Positions 32,711 through 40,885 of a stretch of DNA of 64,000 bases are shown in pieces. Source of the stretch: Rhodoblastus sp963828185 (lineage in GTDB: Bacteria > Pseudomonadota > Alphaproteobacteria > Rhizobiales > Beijerinckiaceae); NCBI GenBank assembly GCA_963828185.1, contig CAWHDV010000017.1, positions 558,001 to 622,000 of the forward strand, written 5' to 3'. The notes below the pieces were generated by a model. That model was not told the DNA's origin. It worked only from the letters and a program-made list of their open reading frames with translations, and made no database searches. Every line of letters starts with the position of its first letter. Positions within the stretch are counted from its first letter, which is position 1. The position numbers and the translations under genes are program-made.

Positions 32711-33460
32711 ATGCCGCATCTTTCTTACCCCAACGAGAGTCCGGACTATCGCGAGGCGCGCAACGCCCTGCTCGACGCCGAAATCGCACTGCGCGCCCAG
32801 ACCGAGGCGGTGGCGGCTCAACGCCGGAGATTGCCGCTCGGCGGGGCTGTTCCCGAGGACTACGTGTTCGAGCAAATCGGCGCGAACTCCATGCCCGAGA
32901 AGGCGCGGATGTCGGAACTGTTCGGCCAGCACACCACGCTGGTCCTATACAGTTTCATGTATGGGCCCGAGCGCGAAAACCCCTGTCCGGGCTGCACCCA
33001 TCTTCTGGATTCGGTAGATGGAGCAGCGCGGCATGTCGGCCAGAGGGCCGCCTTCTACGTCGTGGCGAAGTCGCCCATCGCGCGCCTGATGGCCTGGGCG
33101 CGGGCGCGCGGATGGGAATATCTGCGGTTCCTTTCGACTGACGGCAACAGCTATGACGCCGACTATTTCGGCGACACGTCGAAGCTCTCGCGCGAGATGC
33201 GCCAGGCCCATGGCGTGCCTGATGGCGATGATTGGGACGAGACGATCTACAACGTCTTTCGCAAGGACAATGGCGTGATCAGGCATTTCTGGGGCTCCGA
33301 GCTCAGCTTCGCTCGTCCGGAGCCCGGCCAACATCATCGATCGGGCAATTCGGCCAATGCGCTCTGGGGCCTGTTCGACATGACGCCGGAAGGACGTGGG
33401 AATTTCTTTCCCACGCTCGACTATGCGGCGGCGGGCGCACAAAAAGCCGCCGCCGAGTGA
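32711..33460 (+). CDS. DUF899 family thioredoxin-like protein
   Basis: 249 residues from ATG 32711, with AAGGAG eight bases upstream. DUF899 features: an N-terminal helix (NALLDAEIALRAQTEAVAAQ), RRRLPLGGAVPEDYVFE, then a thioredoxin-like fold with FMYGPERENPCPGCTHLLDS, in which CPGC could be redox-active. The end WGLFDMTPEGRGNFFPTLDY is also typical. The family is not biochemically defined. Stand-alone gene, followed by a hairpin at 33483-33506. Confidence 0.85.
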   Translation: MPHLSYPNESPDYREARNALLDAEIALRAQTEAVAAQRRRLPLGGAVPEDYVFEQIGANSMPEKARMSELFGQHTTLVLYSFMYGPERENPCPGCTHLLDSVDGAARHVGQRAAFYVVAKSPIARLMAWARARGWEYLRFLSTDGNSYDADYFGDTSKLSREMRQAHGVPDGDDWDETIYNVFRKDNGVIRHFWGSELSFARPEPGQHHRSGNSANALWGLFDMTPEGRGNFFPTLDYAAAGAQKAAAE

Positions 33461-33482
33461 GGCGAAAACGCCGGAATTTTTG

Positions 33483-33506
33483 GGAGCGCTTCGCGAAGAG
33501 CGCTCC
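33483..33506 (+). terminator. Hairpin after the DUF899 gene
   Basis: GGAGCGCT (33483-33490) pairs with AGCGCTCC (33499-33506), loop TCGCGAAG. The following sequence is only weakly T-rich (CTGATTTGC), so it is a probable but not strong terminator. It lies between convergent genes. Confidence 0.5.
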
Positions 33507-33539
33507 TGATTTGCTGCTCGCGAGGAGAATGCGACAGGA

Positions 33540-33797
33540 TCAGCCGTCGGCCATCCTCCGGCCGTGGCGATGCGCTCGGCCCGCGAACACCTTGTGGCAT
33601 TCGGGGCTCAGTTGCGCCTTCTGCCGCGTGAGGCAGGCGGTGATTTTTCCCACGTCCGGGATGAATTGCCCGCAGAGGCGGAACGCGTCGGGCGTGCAGG
33701 CCTGCTGGGCTTCGGCGCTTCCTCTGTATTCCGCGAAGGCGGGCGTCGTGAGCGCAAGCGCCGCCGACGCCAGAGCCGCGAAGGCTATGGCTTTCAT
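33540..33797 (-). CDS. Small secreted cysteine-containing protein
   Basis: 85 residues from ATG 33797; an upstream ATG at 33809 gives four more. A signal peptide (MKAIAFAALASAALALTTPA, cut after AFA) is followed by a short domain with four cysteines: ACTPDAFRLCGQFIPD, ITACLTRQKAQLSPECHKVF. Spacing suggests two disulfides in the periplasm. Small proteins of this pattern are common in Hyphomicrobiales; function unknown. Confidence 0.75.
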   Translation of the reverse strand: MKAIAFAALASAALALTTPAFAEYRGSAEAQQACTPDAFRLCGQFIPDVGKITACLTRQKAQLSPECHKVFAGRAHRHGRRMADG

Positions 33798-33930
33798 TTT
33801 ATGCTCCAAACTCAGGGGTTTAGATGACTTCCAAGCGCGAAGTTGACAGCTTCATAAAATCTTCGCAACGGGCTCGCCGCAGCCAAATCGCATTTCCGTG
33901 GCGTTGTGGCTTCGGCGCCCTGGCCAAGCT

Positions 33931-34593
33931 TCAGGCGAGCAATGCCGCCAGCGAAGCTCCATCGTCGCCACGCCGCAATTCGATCGTCGGAATCGGCGCG
34001 ATGCGCGCGGCAATTTCCTCGAGCGTGGCGTCGAAGGGAACGCTCGCCTGCTCGCCTTCATTGACGATCACCGCCGCCAGTTCCACGCCTCTGCTGCGCA
34101 AAACCTCGACTGCCGTCAGGGTGTGGCTGAGCGTGCCGAGATAATCGCCGACGACCAGCAAGACGGGCGCCTCCAACGCGACGATCCAGTCGAGGACGGT
34201 GTGTGTCTCATTCAGCGGAACCATCACGCCGCCGACGCCCTCGATCACCATGAGATCGGCCTTGCCGCCGAGAAACGCCCGGCCTTGCGCAAAAAGCGCG
34301 TCGCAGTCGAGCGCCCGCCGTTCCGCGCGCGCCGCAATGTTCGGCGCCAGCGGCGCTGAAAAACGCCACGGCGAAGCTCTTTCCGCCGCCTCTTGCGTCG
34401 GCGCCTCGCCCAGCGCCGCGAGGATCGCCCCCGTGTCGCTCTTGGCGATTTGTCGCTTGTCGAAGCCCGAGATAATTGGCTTAGTGGCCGCAACCGACAT
34501 GTTTCGCGCCCGCGCCTGGCGGATCAGCGCCGTGGTGACATAGGTCTTGCCGATCCCCGTGCCGGTCGAGGTGACGAAATATCTTATGGCCAA
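33931..34593 (-). CDS. bioD: Dethiobiotin synthetase
   Basis: 220 residues. The P-loop (VTSTGTGIGKTYVTTALI) and KPIISG mark BioD, which makes dethiobiotin from DAPA, CO2 and ATP; VIEGVGGVMVPL is the conserved Walker-B-like segment. No ATG is available near the N-terminus, so the likely start is TTG at 34593 (TTGGCCATAAG). This overlaps by eight bases the ATG of bioA, which runs the other way. Its promoter would then lie inside bioA, unless the true start is different. Confidence 0.9.
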   Translation of the reverse strand: MAIRYFVTSTGTGIGKTYVTTALIRQARARNMSVAATKPIISGFDKRQIAKSDTGAILAALGEAPTQEAAERASPWRFSAPLAPNIAARAERRALDCDALFAQGRAFLGGKADLMVIEGVGGVMVPLNETHTVLDWIVALEAPVLLVVGDYLGTLSHTLTAVEVLRSRGVELAAVIVNEGEQASVPFDATLEEIAARIAPIPTIELRRGDDGASLAALLA

Positions 34594-35860
34594 GCTCCTG
34601 CCCCCGAATAACCTGACTGAGCACGTCTGGCTTCCCTACACCCAAATGCGGACGGCGAGCCAGCCGCTTGAAGCCGTTTCCACGCGAGGCTCGCTGATCC
34701 GCCTCAAGGACGGCCGCCAGTTGATCGACGGCGTCGCCAGCTGGTGGACCGCCTGCCACGGCTACAACCATCCGCACATCCAGGCCGCCCTGCATCGCCA
34801 GATCGACCTGATGCCGCATGTGATGTTCGGCGGCCTCGCGCACGATCCGGCGGTAAAACTCGCCGCGCGGCTGGCGCAAAAGACGCCCGGCGACTTGCGC
34901 CATGTGTTCTTCGTCGACAGCGGCTCGGTGGCGGTCGAGGTGGCGATGAAAATGGCGGTGCAATATTGGCTCAACCGCGGCGAGGCCGGCCGCTCGCGCT
35001 TCGTCAGCTTCCGCAATGGCTATCACGGCGACACCATGGCCTGCATGTCGGTCTGCGATCCCGACAAGTCCATGCACGCGCTGTTCAAGGACTATCTGCC
35101 CAGGCAATTTCTGGCGGAACTGCCTTCTAACATTGCCTTAGAGCAACAACTTGATGTTTTGCTTGAACAGGAGAAATCGCGCATCGCCGCCGTGCTGGTC
35201 GAGCCGCTGGCGCAGGGCGCGGGCGGCATGAAGTTCTTCTCAAGCGAAACGCTGCGCCGCATCGCCGACGCCTGCGAGAAGCATGGCGCGCTGTTGATCG
35301 CCGACGAGATCTTTGTCGGCTTCGGCCGCACGGGAACTCTGTTCGCCTGCGAGCAGGCCGGCGTGACGCCCGACATCATGTGCCTCGGCAAGGGCCTGAC
35401 GGGAGGCGCGCTGTCGCTCGCCGCGACCATCGCCCGGCCGCATGTCTATGAGGCCTTTTTGTCCGACGATCCGCAAAAGGCGCTGATGCACGGCCCGACC
35501 TTCATGGCCAATCCGCTCGCCTGCGCCGCCGCCAACGCCTCGCTCGACCTGTTCGAGACCGAGCCGAGGCTCGCACAGGTGGCGCAAATTGAAGAGCTGT
35601 TGCGCGAAGGGCTCGAACCGTGCGCAAAAATCCCCGGCGTGCTCGACGTGCGCGTCAAGGGCGCGATCGGCGTCGTGCAATGCGCTTCACTCGGCAATGC
35701 CAGCGCCTTGCGCGAAAAATTCGCCGAACAGGGGTTCTGGATCCGCCCGTTCGGCGACATCGTCTATCTGACGCCGGCCTTCACCATTGCCGAGGATCAG
35801 CTCGCCGCCTTGACCTCGGCCATCTGTTCGACCCTGCCCGGCTGGTTGTCGAGATCATGA
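34586..35860 (+). CDS. bioA: Adenosylmethionine-8-amino-7-oxononanoate aminotransferase
   Basis: 424 residues from ATG 34586. A fold-type I PLP enzyme: HVWLPYTQM, the tryptophans ASWWTACHGYNHP, GSVAVEVAMKMA, IADEIFVGFGRTG (PLP-ring aspartate), and the Schiff-base lysine in CLGKGLTGG. It converts KAPA to DAPA with S-adenosylmethionine as amino donor. The 5' end overlaps bioD (divergent) and the 3' end overlaps bioB by 64 bases (convergent), an unusually tight nest of opposed genes. Confidence 0.95.
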   Translation: MAKLLPPNNLTEHVWLPYTQMRTASQPLEAVSTRGSLIRLKDGRQLIDGVASWWTACHGYNHPHIQAALHRQIDLMPHVMFGGLAHDPAVKLAARLAQKTPGDLRHVFFVDSGSVAVEVAMKMAVQYWLNRGEAGRSRFVSFRNGYHGDTMACMSVCDPDKSMHALFKDYLPRQFLAELPSNIALEQQLDVLLEQEKSRIAAVLVEPLAQGAGGMKFFSSETLRRIADACEKHGALLIADEIFVGFGRTGTLFACEQAGVTPDIMCLGKGLTGGALSLAATIARPHVYEAFLSDDPQKALMHGPTFMANPLACAAANASLDLFETEPRLAQVAQIEELLREGLEPCAKIPGVLDVRVKGAIGVVQCASLGNASALREKFAEQGFWIRPFGDIVYLTPAFTIAEDQLAALTSAICSTLPGWLSRS

Positions 35861-36852
35861 TGGAAATGACCTTCGGTGGTTTGCAGCACCTTCAGCCCGA
35901 GACGGTCGATCAGCGCGACGTCCTCGGCCGCGTCATTGTTCGACGTGGTCAAGAGCTTCTCGCCGTAAAAGATTGAATTTGCTCCAGCCATGAAGCACAG
36001 CGCCTGCGCCTCGGCGCTCATTTCGGAGCGGCCGGCGGAAAGGCGCACGCGCGATTGCGGCATGACGATGCGCGCTACCGCGATCATCCGCACCATGTCG
36101 AAGGCGTCGACCGGCGGCCGGCCCTCCATCGGCGTGCCGCGCACGGCGACCAGCGCATTGACCGGCACGCTTTCGGGATGCGGGTTCATTTCGGACAGCA
36201 CGCGCAGCAGCGAGGCGCGGTCGAATTCCTTCTCGCCCATGCCGATAATGCCGCCGCAGCAGAGGTTGATCCCCTCGGCGCGGACGATGGCCAGCGTGTC
36301 GAGCCGCTCCTGATAGGTGCGGGTCGAGACGATCTCGCCGTAAAATTCCGGGCTGGTGTCGAGATTGTGGTTGTAGGAGTTGAGGCCCGCTTCCGCGAGG
36401 CGTTTCGCCTGGTGCGGCTTCAGCATGCCCAGCGTGACGCAGGCTTCCATGCCCAGGTCGACCACGCCCTTGACCATATCGACCACGGCGTCGAATTCCT
36501 TGCCGTCGCGCACCGAGCGCCAGGCAGCGCCCATGCAGAAGCGCGACGCCCCCGCCTCCTTGGCCATTTGCGCGCGCGACAGGACGTAATCCACGTCCAT
36601 CTGCGTTTCCTTGGCGACGCCGGTGGCCTTGGCGTAATGCGCGCTCTGCGGGCAATAGCCGCAATCTTCGGCGCAGCCGCCGGTCTTGATCGACAGCAGG
36701 CTCGCGAGCTGGATCGTGTCGTCGTGATATTGACGGTGCGTTTTTTGCGCGCGATGAACGAGGTCGAGCAGCGGCAGGGCGAACAGCGCCTCGATTTCGT
36801 CCTGAGTCCAGTCGTGGCGGATTTTTTCGGCGATTTGCGGGTTCAGAGTCAT
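35797..36852 (-). CDS. bioB: Biotin synthase
   Basis: 351 residues from ATG 36852; a longer start at 36885 (MRSARKSHGIV) is open. The radical-SAM cluster motif C-x3-C-x2-C is seen in GGCAEDCGYCPQS, and NHNLDTSPEFYGEIVSTRTY plus RVRLSAGRSEM (arginine near the second, 2Fe-2S cluster) are diagnostic. It inserts sulfur into dethiobiotin. Its last 64 bases overlap the end of bioA on the other strand. Divergent from bioF with 49 bases between starts, so both promoters are in that gap. No BioR-like palindrome was evident. Confidence 0.96.
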   Translation of the reverse strand: MTLNPQIAEKIRHDWTQDEIEALFALPLLDLVHRAQKTHRQYHDDTIQLASLLSIKTGGCAEDCGYCPQSAHYAKATGVAKETQMDVDYVLSRAQMAKEAGASRFCMGAAWRSVRDGKEFDAVVDMVKGVVDLGMEACVTLGMLKPHQAKRLAEAGLNSYNHNLDTSPEFYGEIVSTRTYQERLDTLAIVRAEGINLCCGGIIGMGEKEFDRASLLRVLSEMNPHPESVPVNALVAVRGTPMEGRPPVDAFDMVRMIAVARIVMPQSRVRLSAGRSEMSAEAQALCFMAGANSIFYGEKLLTTSNNDAAEDVALIDRLGLKVLQTTEGHFHHDLDNQPGRVEQMAEVKAAS

Positions 36853-36901
36853 GACAATCCCGTGACTTTTGCGTGCGGATCTCATATCAGGTTGCCGGCA
36901 A

Positions 36902-38110
36902 ATGGCAAAAACCGAAATCTACCGCGCCTATTGCGCAGAGCGCGCCAGCCAGGACCGCCTGCGCGGGCTGAAACCCAGCGTGCTCGCGCCCGAAGGCCGC
37001 ATTTTTCGCGATGGCCGCCTGCTCGTCAATTTCGCCAGCAACGATTATCTCGGCCTGAGCCAGCATCCCGCCCTGATCGAGGCTTCCCGCGCCTATGCGG
37101 AAAAATATGGCGCGGGCGTCGCCGCCTCGCGCCTCGTCACCGGCGAGCATCCGGCTTTTTCCGCGCTCGAAGCGCGGATCGCCGAGGCCAAGAACCAGCC
37201 TGCCGCGCTGGTGATGGCCTCGGGTTACCAGACCAATCTCACCGCCGTCGCCGCTTTGGCCGACAGGGAGGTCGCGGGCCGGCCGGTGACGATCCTCGCC
37301 GACCGCCTGGCCCATCATTCGCTGTTGCAGGGCGCCCCGCTCGCGGGCGCGCGGCTGATGCGCTTCCAGCACAATGATTGCGACCATCTCGAAAGCCTTT
37401 TGCGCGCGCGAGCGGGCAAGGGCGAGTTCTGCCTGATCGTCACCGAAAGCGTGTTCGGCATGGACGGCGACCTCGCCGACCTCGCCCGCATCGGCGCTTT
37501 GGCGCAACACTACGACGCCCTGCTCTATGTCGACGAGGCGCACGCCACCGGCGTTTTTGGCGCGCGAGGATTTGGCCTTTGCGAGGACTTTGCCGCCACC
37601 ACCGATGTGGCGATGGGCACCTTCGGCAAGGCGCTCGGCGGTTTCGGCTCCTATCTCGCCTGCGCCGCAGAAATCCGCGAATTCCTCATCCAGCGTTGCG
37701 GCGGCCTGGTTTACTCGACCGGCCTGCCGCCCGCCGTGCTCGGCGCGATGGATGCGGCGCTGACGCTGGTTCCGCGAATGGCGGCGGAGCGGCGCGATTT
37801 GCTGGAGCGGGCAGAAAAGTTGCGCGAAAAACTCAAGGCGCAGGGCTGGAATTGCGGCGCGAGCGCCAGCCAGATCACGCCGGTGCTGGTCGGCGCCGAG
37901 GCCGACGCGCTGACCCTGGCGGCCGAGCTGGAAAAACGTGGTTTTCTCGTCCCGGCCATCCGCCCGCCGACCGTGCCGCTGGGGTCGAGCCGGCTGCGGC
38001 TGTCGCTCAGCGCCGCGCATAATTCACAGGATATCGACGCGCTCATCGCCAACCTGGCGGAATTCGCGCCGGTCTATGCGCAAAAATACGCCGCGAGACC
38101 GGCGGCGTGA
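36902..38110 (+). CDS. bioF: 8-amino-7-oxononanoate synthase
   Basis: 402 residues. Alpha-oxoamine synthase features: FASNDYLGLSQHPALIEASR, GAGVAASRLVTGEHPAFSAL, VTESVFGMDGDLADL, the PLP-ring aspartate in VDEAHATGVFG, and the catalytic lysine in TFGKALGGFGSYLA. It joins pimeloyl-ACP with L-alanine to give KAPA. It begins an operon with the esterase (GTGA overlap) and bioC. The first and last steps of pimelate assembly are thus beside it. Confidence 0.95.
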   Translation: MAKTEIYRAYCAERASQDRLRGLKPSVLAPEGRIFRDGRLLVNFASNDYLGLSQHPALIEASRAYAEKYGAGVAASRLVTGEHPAFSALEARIAEAKNQPAALVMASGYQTNLTAVAALADREVAGRPVTILADRLAHHSLLQGAPLAGARLMRFQHNDCDHLESLLRARAGKGEFCLIVTESVFGMDGDLADLARIGALAQHYDALLYVDEAHATGVFGARGFGLCEDFAATTDVAMGTFGKALGGFGSYLACAAEIREFLIQRCGGLVYSTGLPPAVLGAMDAALTLVPRMAAERRDLLERAEKLREKLKAQGWNCGASASQITPVLVGAEADALTLAAELEKRGFLVPAIRPPTVPLGSSRLRLSLSAAHNSQDIDALIANLAEFAPVYAQKYAARPAA

Positions 38111-38733
38111 GGCTGGTCTTCGTCCACGGCTGGGCGCTCGGCCCGGAAAGCTTCGACGCGCTGGCCGCCCTGCTCGGTCGTTTCGCGCAGGCGCGCGTGG
38201 ATCTCGGCTATTTCGGCCCTCCCCGCCTGCCCGATTTTGCGCCCGGCGACATCCTCGTCGGCCATTCGGCCGGCCTGCTATGGGGGCTGCGCCAGCGTTC
38301 GGACTGGGCCGGCGTGGTGGCGCTCGCTTCCTTTTCGCGCTTCTGCCTCGACGCGCAGGGGCGCGGTTGCGTCAAGCCCGCCGGCTTGCGGGCGATGCAA
38401 AAGGCTCTTTCTCAGGACGCGGACAAATGCGTGACGGCTTTTCGCGCCTCGATCGGCGCGCCGCCTCCGGCAAGGCCGGCGCAGGCGGTGGCGCTGGCGC
38501 AAGGACTGGCGCTTTTGCGCGATTTCGACGCCGCGCCGCATTTACGCGCCAAAATGCTGGCGCTGGCGGCGGAGGACGATTCCCTCGCGCCCCGCGCCGA
38601 GGCGCGAAGACTGGCGCAGATCTCGAACGGAAGGCTTGTCCTGTGCGCCACGGGCGGGCATGGACTGCCCTGGACGGCGCCGGAATTCTGCGCCGGGCAT
38701 ATCGAGCATTTTTTGCGGGCAAATGAAGTCTGA
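38107..38733 (+). CDS. Alpha/beta hydrolase, probable pimeloyl-ACP methyl ester esterase
   Basis: 208 residues from GTG 38107. It has the N-terminal LVFVHGWALGPESFD strand and oxyanion loop, the nucleophile elbow GHSAG (VGHSAGLLWGLR), the acidic member in LALAAEDDSLAPR and the histidine in ATGGHGLPWTAP. It lies between bioF and bioC with overlaps at both ends. This place and fold suggest it removes the methyl group added by BioC, the job of BioH in E. coli and BioG and others elsewhere. It is shorter than BioH (about 256), so I leave the symbol open. Confidence 0.8.
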   Translation: MRLVFVHGWALGPESFDALAALLGRFAQARVDLGYFGPPRLPDFAPGDILVGHSAGLLWGLRQRSDWAGVVALASFSRFCLDAQGRGCVKPAGLRAMQKALSQDADKCVTAFRASIGAPPPARPAQAVALAQGLALLRDFDAAPHLRAKMLALAAEDDSLAPRAEARRLAQISNGRLVLCATGGHGLPWTAPEFCAGHIEHFLRANEV

Positions 38734-39481
38734 CGATATCAACGCTTCCGTCATCCGCGCCTTTGACGCGGCGGCGGCGACCTATGACGCGGCCTCGCAG
38801 GTCCAGCGCGAGATTGCGCGCGAGCTGATTTTCCGCGCCGGGCGCGGCCTGTCCCGCGCGCCGAAAAAAATCCTCGATCTCGGCTGCGGCGCCGGCCATG
38901 TGACGCAAGCCGCGCTCGAGCGCTGGCCCGAGGCGAAAGTCACCGCGCTCGACGCCGCCCCTGCCATGCTGGCGGCGTTGCGGCGAAAATTTCCCGCAGT
39001 CGAAACCCTGTGCGCCGACGCGACAAAGCTCGGCGGCGCCGGCGATTATGACCTGATCGTGTCGAGCATGATGGCGCACTGGCTGCCGGATCCGCGCCAA
39101 AGTCTCGCGAACTGGCGGCATTGGCTCGCGCCGGGCGGAAAAATACACGTCGCGCTGCCGGTGGCCGGCTCTCTTTTCGAATGGCGCGACGCGTGCCGGG
39201 CGGAAAATATCGCCGATGGCCTGTGGGATTTTCCGCAACCCAGTTTCGCGGCGGATTTCTCCGAACACACGGAAACCAGGGATTTCGTCGCGACCTATGC
39301 CGACGCAAAAAGCTTTCTGCAAAGTTTCAAATGGACCGGCGCCCGCAACGCCCGGCATGGCCACCATCCGGTTCCAACCACGGCGTTGCGCCGCCTGCTC
39401 GCAGCGCGCAGGGGTCCGTTTTCCGCGACCTTCCGGATCGAGTTCCTGACGGTTGGACCGGAAGCGTCACGCTTTCCCTAG
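38723..39481 (+). CDS. bioC: Malonyl-ACP O-methyltransferase BioC
   Basis: 252 residues. Class-I SAM-methyltransferase: ILDLGCGAGHVTQAALERWP (motif I), VTALDAAPAMLAAL, LCADATKLGGAGDYDLIVSS, and MMAHWLPDPRQSLANWRHWL. The start FDAAAATYDAASQVQREIAR is the BioC hallmark. It methylates the free carboxyl of malonyl-ACP so that fatty-acid synthase can build the pimeloyl chain. It overlaps the esterase by 11 bases and closes the operon; the transposon remnant begins about 80 bases later. Confidence 0.93.
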   Translation: MKSDDINASVIRAFDAAAATYDAASQVQREIARELIFRAGRGLSRAPKKILDLGCGAGHVTQAALERWPEAKVTALDAAPAMLAALRRKFPAVETLCADATKLGGAGDYDLIVSSMMAHWLPDPRQSLANWRHWLAPGGKIHVALPVAGSLFEWRDACRAENIADGLWDFPQPSFAADFSEHTETRDFVATYADAKSFLQSFKWTGARNARHGHHPVPTTALRRLLAARRGPFSATFRIEFLTVGPEASRFP

Positions 39482-39563
39482 TATTATGGCATCGGCAAAG
39501 GCTGGAGAGGTAAGGGATTTTTTGGTAGTGCCTCAGTTTGAAATTTGATGACCACAATTTTTT

Positions 39564-40080
39564 CCCGACCGATCGCTTCTCGAAACTCTCGTTGAAGTCG
39601 ACGAAAGCGACATCCCCTATCGCACCAAAGCCGATCCGATCGCCGGCGGCCAAGGCCGCAGCGCCATGCAAGCTGCATTTCATCGGCGCGATCGAGCTCT
39701 CGCCTGACGGCCATCGGCGCCGCATCCGCCTCGCGCCGCTGCAAGACTTCTCGGCACCCTGCATCCGTGTTTTCGTCTCCGACGCGGTCACACCCGGCGC
39801 GACGATCCTAAGCGACGGCTTCTCGGCCTATCGCGGCCTCAAAGGCTACAACCACCAACCCAAGGTCGTCGGTAAAATGGCGGCGCATATGGTCCTGCCA
39901 TGGATCCACCGCGTCTTCGCCAACTTCAAGCGATGGGCGCTCGGCACCTATCACGGCGTCCGTTCACCGCACCTGCGCCGCTATCTCGAAGAGTTCGCGC
40001 CGGTTAACGGGCGGTATGACCGACGCAACTCCCCAAGCCGCCGTCCTAATATGGTTAACGACGTAGAGACGATCGCAACA
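39564..40080 (+). pseudogene. 3' part of a second IS1595-type transposase
   Basis: Homology to the first transposase starts at PDRSLLETLVEVDESDIPYR (39564) and lacks the zinc ribbon and N-terminal half. Near 39665-39675 two bases are missing relative to the first copy (GCCATGCAAGCTGCAT against GCCATCGGCAAACTTCAT), which shifts the frame. It then continues LHFIGAIELSPDGHRRR ... WIHRVFANFKRWALGTYHGV and SPHLRRYLEEF, where the C-terminus degenerates. Neither a left end nor a full DDE domain remains. It shows the uninterrupted version of the site where the first copy has 20 extra bases. Confidence 0.8.
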
Positions 40081-40145
40081 ACGGAACATGTCGAACTTGG
40101 GTCGTCACCCATGGTGTGCTACATTGTAGCCCAAGGAGAACATCC

Positions 40146-40406
40146 ATGCCCAACACCGTTGTCCGCGCTCGCATTGACGAGCGCCTAAAGGAAGAAGCCT
40201 CTGCCGTCCTGGCGACAATCGGACTAACCGTATCTGACGCCTTTCGCCTGATGATCGTGCGTATTGCAACCGACAAGGCTCTGCCGTTCGAGCCTTTGAT
40301 TCCGAACGCCAAGACCATTGAAGCAATGAAAGAAGCGCGGCGCGGCGGCTTGAAATCGTTTTCTTCCATCGGCAATCTGATGGAAGACCTCAATGCGGAT
40401 GATTGA
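40146..40406 (+). CDS. RelB/DinJ-type antitoxin
   Basis: 86 residues, preceded by AAGGAG. N-terminal ribbon-helix-helix (TVVRARIDERLKEEASAVLA, TIGLTVSDAFRLMIVRIATD, then KALPF) is characteristic of the RelB/DinJ group. The C-terminal IEAMKEARRGGLKSFSSIGN would wrap the toxin. A direct TGTGCTACATTGTAGC-like inverted motif lies upstream (about 40117-40132), where self-repression could act. Overlaps the toxin gene by 14 bases. Confidence 0.88.
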   Translation: MPNTVVRARIDERLKEEASAVLATIGLTVSDAFRLMIVRIATDKALPFEPLIPNAKTIEAMKEARRGGLKSFSSIGNLMEDLNADD

Positions 40407-40674
40407 ACGGACCGGACAATTCAAACGCGACTACAAACGCGAAGCAAAAGGTCCATATCGAGAAACCCTGCAGAACGACTTAATTTCTCTGCTTGAAATC
40501 CTCATCGAAGACAAACCACCTCCTGTCAAATACCGCGATCACGCATTGACGGGCGATTGGAAAGATCACCGTGATTGCCACCTTAAGCCAGATTTGGTCC
40601 TAATTTACCAAAAACAGGACGATGAAATCTTAAAACTCGTCCGGCTTGGTTCCCATAGCGAACTCAGTCTCTGA
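40393..40674 (+). CDS. YafQ-type mRNA interferase toxin (RelE superfamily)
   Basis: 93 residues from ATG 40393 (ATG 40399 also possible). RelE/YafQ fold: RTGQFKRDYKREAKGPYRET, then YRDHALTGDWKDHRDCHLKP, with the histidines used by YafQ for mRNA cleavage, DLVLIYQKQDDEILKLVRLG and the final SHSEL, also typical. YafQ cleaves in-frame codons on translating ribosomes. It is cargo of the truncated element, whose right end begins 42 bases downstream. Confidence 0.88.
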   Translation: MRMIERTGQFKRDYKREAKGPYRETLQNDLISLLEILIEDKPPPVKYRDHALTGDWKDHRDCHLKPDLVLIYQKQDDEILKLVRLGSHSELSL

Positions 40675-40715
40675 AAAAATGCTGCTGCTACAGCTTAGCA
40701 GCATATTTAGCATCA

Positions 40716-40735
40716 CCGGACTCAAAGGGATAAGC
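40716..40735 (-). repeat. Right end (IRR3) of the truncated IS1595-type element
   Basis: CCGGACTCAAAGGGATAAGC is identical to 4726-4745, 36 kb away; the next base differs (T for C). The preceding CATATTTAGCATCA also resembles the CATATGCACCAA before the internal right end of the first element. Confidence 0.8.
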
Positions 40736-40885
40736 TCGCCGCCAAAAAGGTTGACTATCGCTTATTCGCCCTGGCGACTGGCGATCAAAACCGCGACATG
40801 GCCGCCGGCCCGCCGAGTCGGCGGCGGGGATGAGCGTTTTTTACCGCCCGAGATTGATTTCGTTTGTCTTTCAGGCACAACACGC

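Larger units (their letters stand above)
39564..40735 (+). mobile_element. Left-truncated IS1595-type element with a RelB-YafQ toxin-antitoxin module
   Basis: Transposase remnant, antitoxin, toxin, then the right-end sequence at 40716-40735: the same order as the element at 2605-5496 but with unrelated cargo. The left end is missing; nothing like GGCTTATCCC was found upstream. Confidence 0.65.

Noticed and set aside
36853..36901. BioR or BirA operator between bioB and bioF
   Set aside because: No TTATxTATAA-type palindrome is present in the 49-base gap.
39482..39563. Left terminal repeat of the second IS1595-type element
   Set aside because: No GGCTTATCCC-like sequence upstream of the transposase piece; the left part is deleted.
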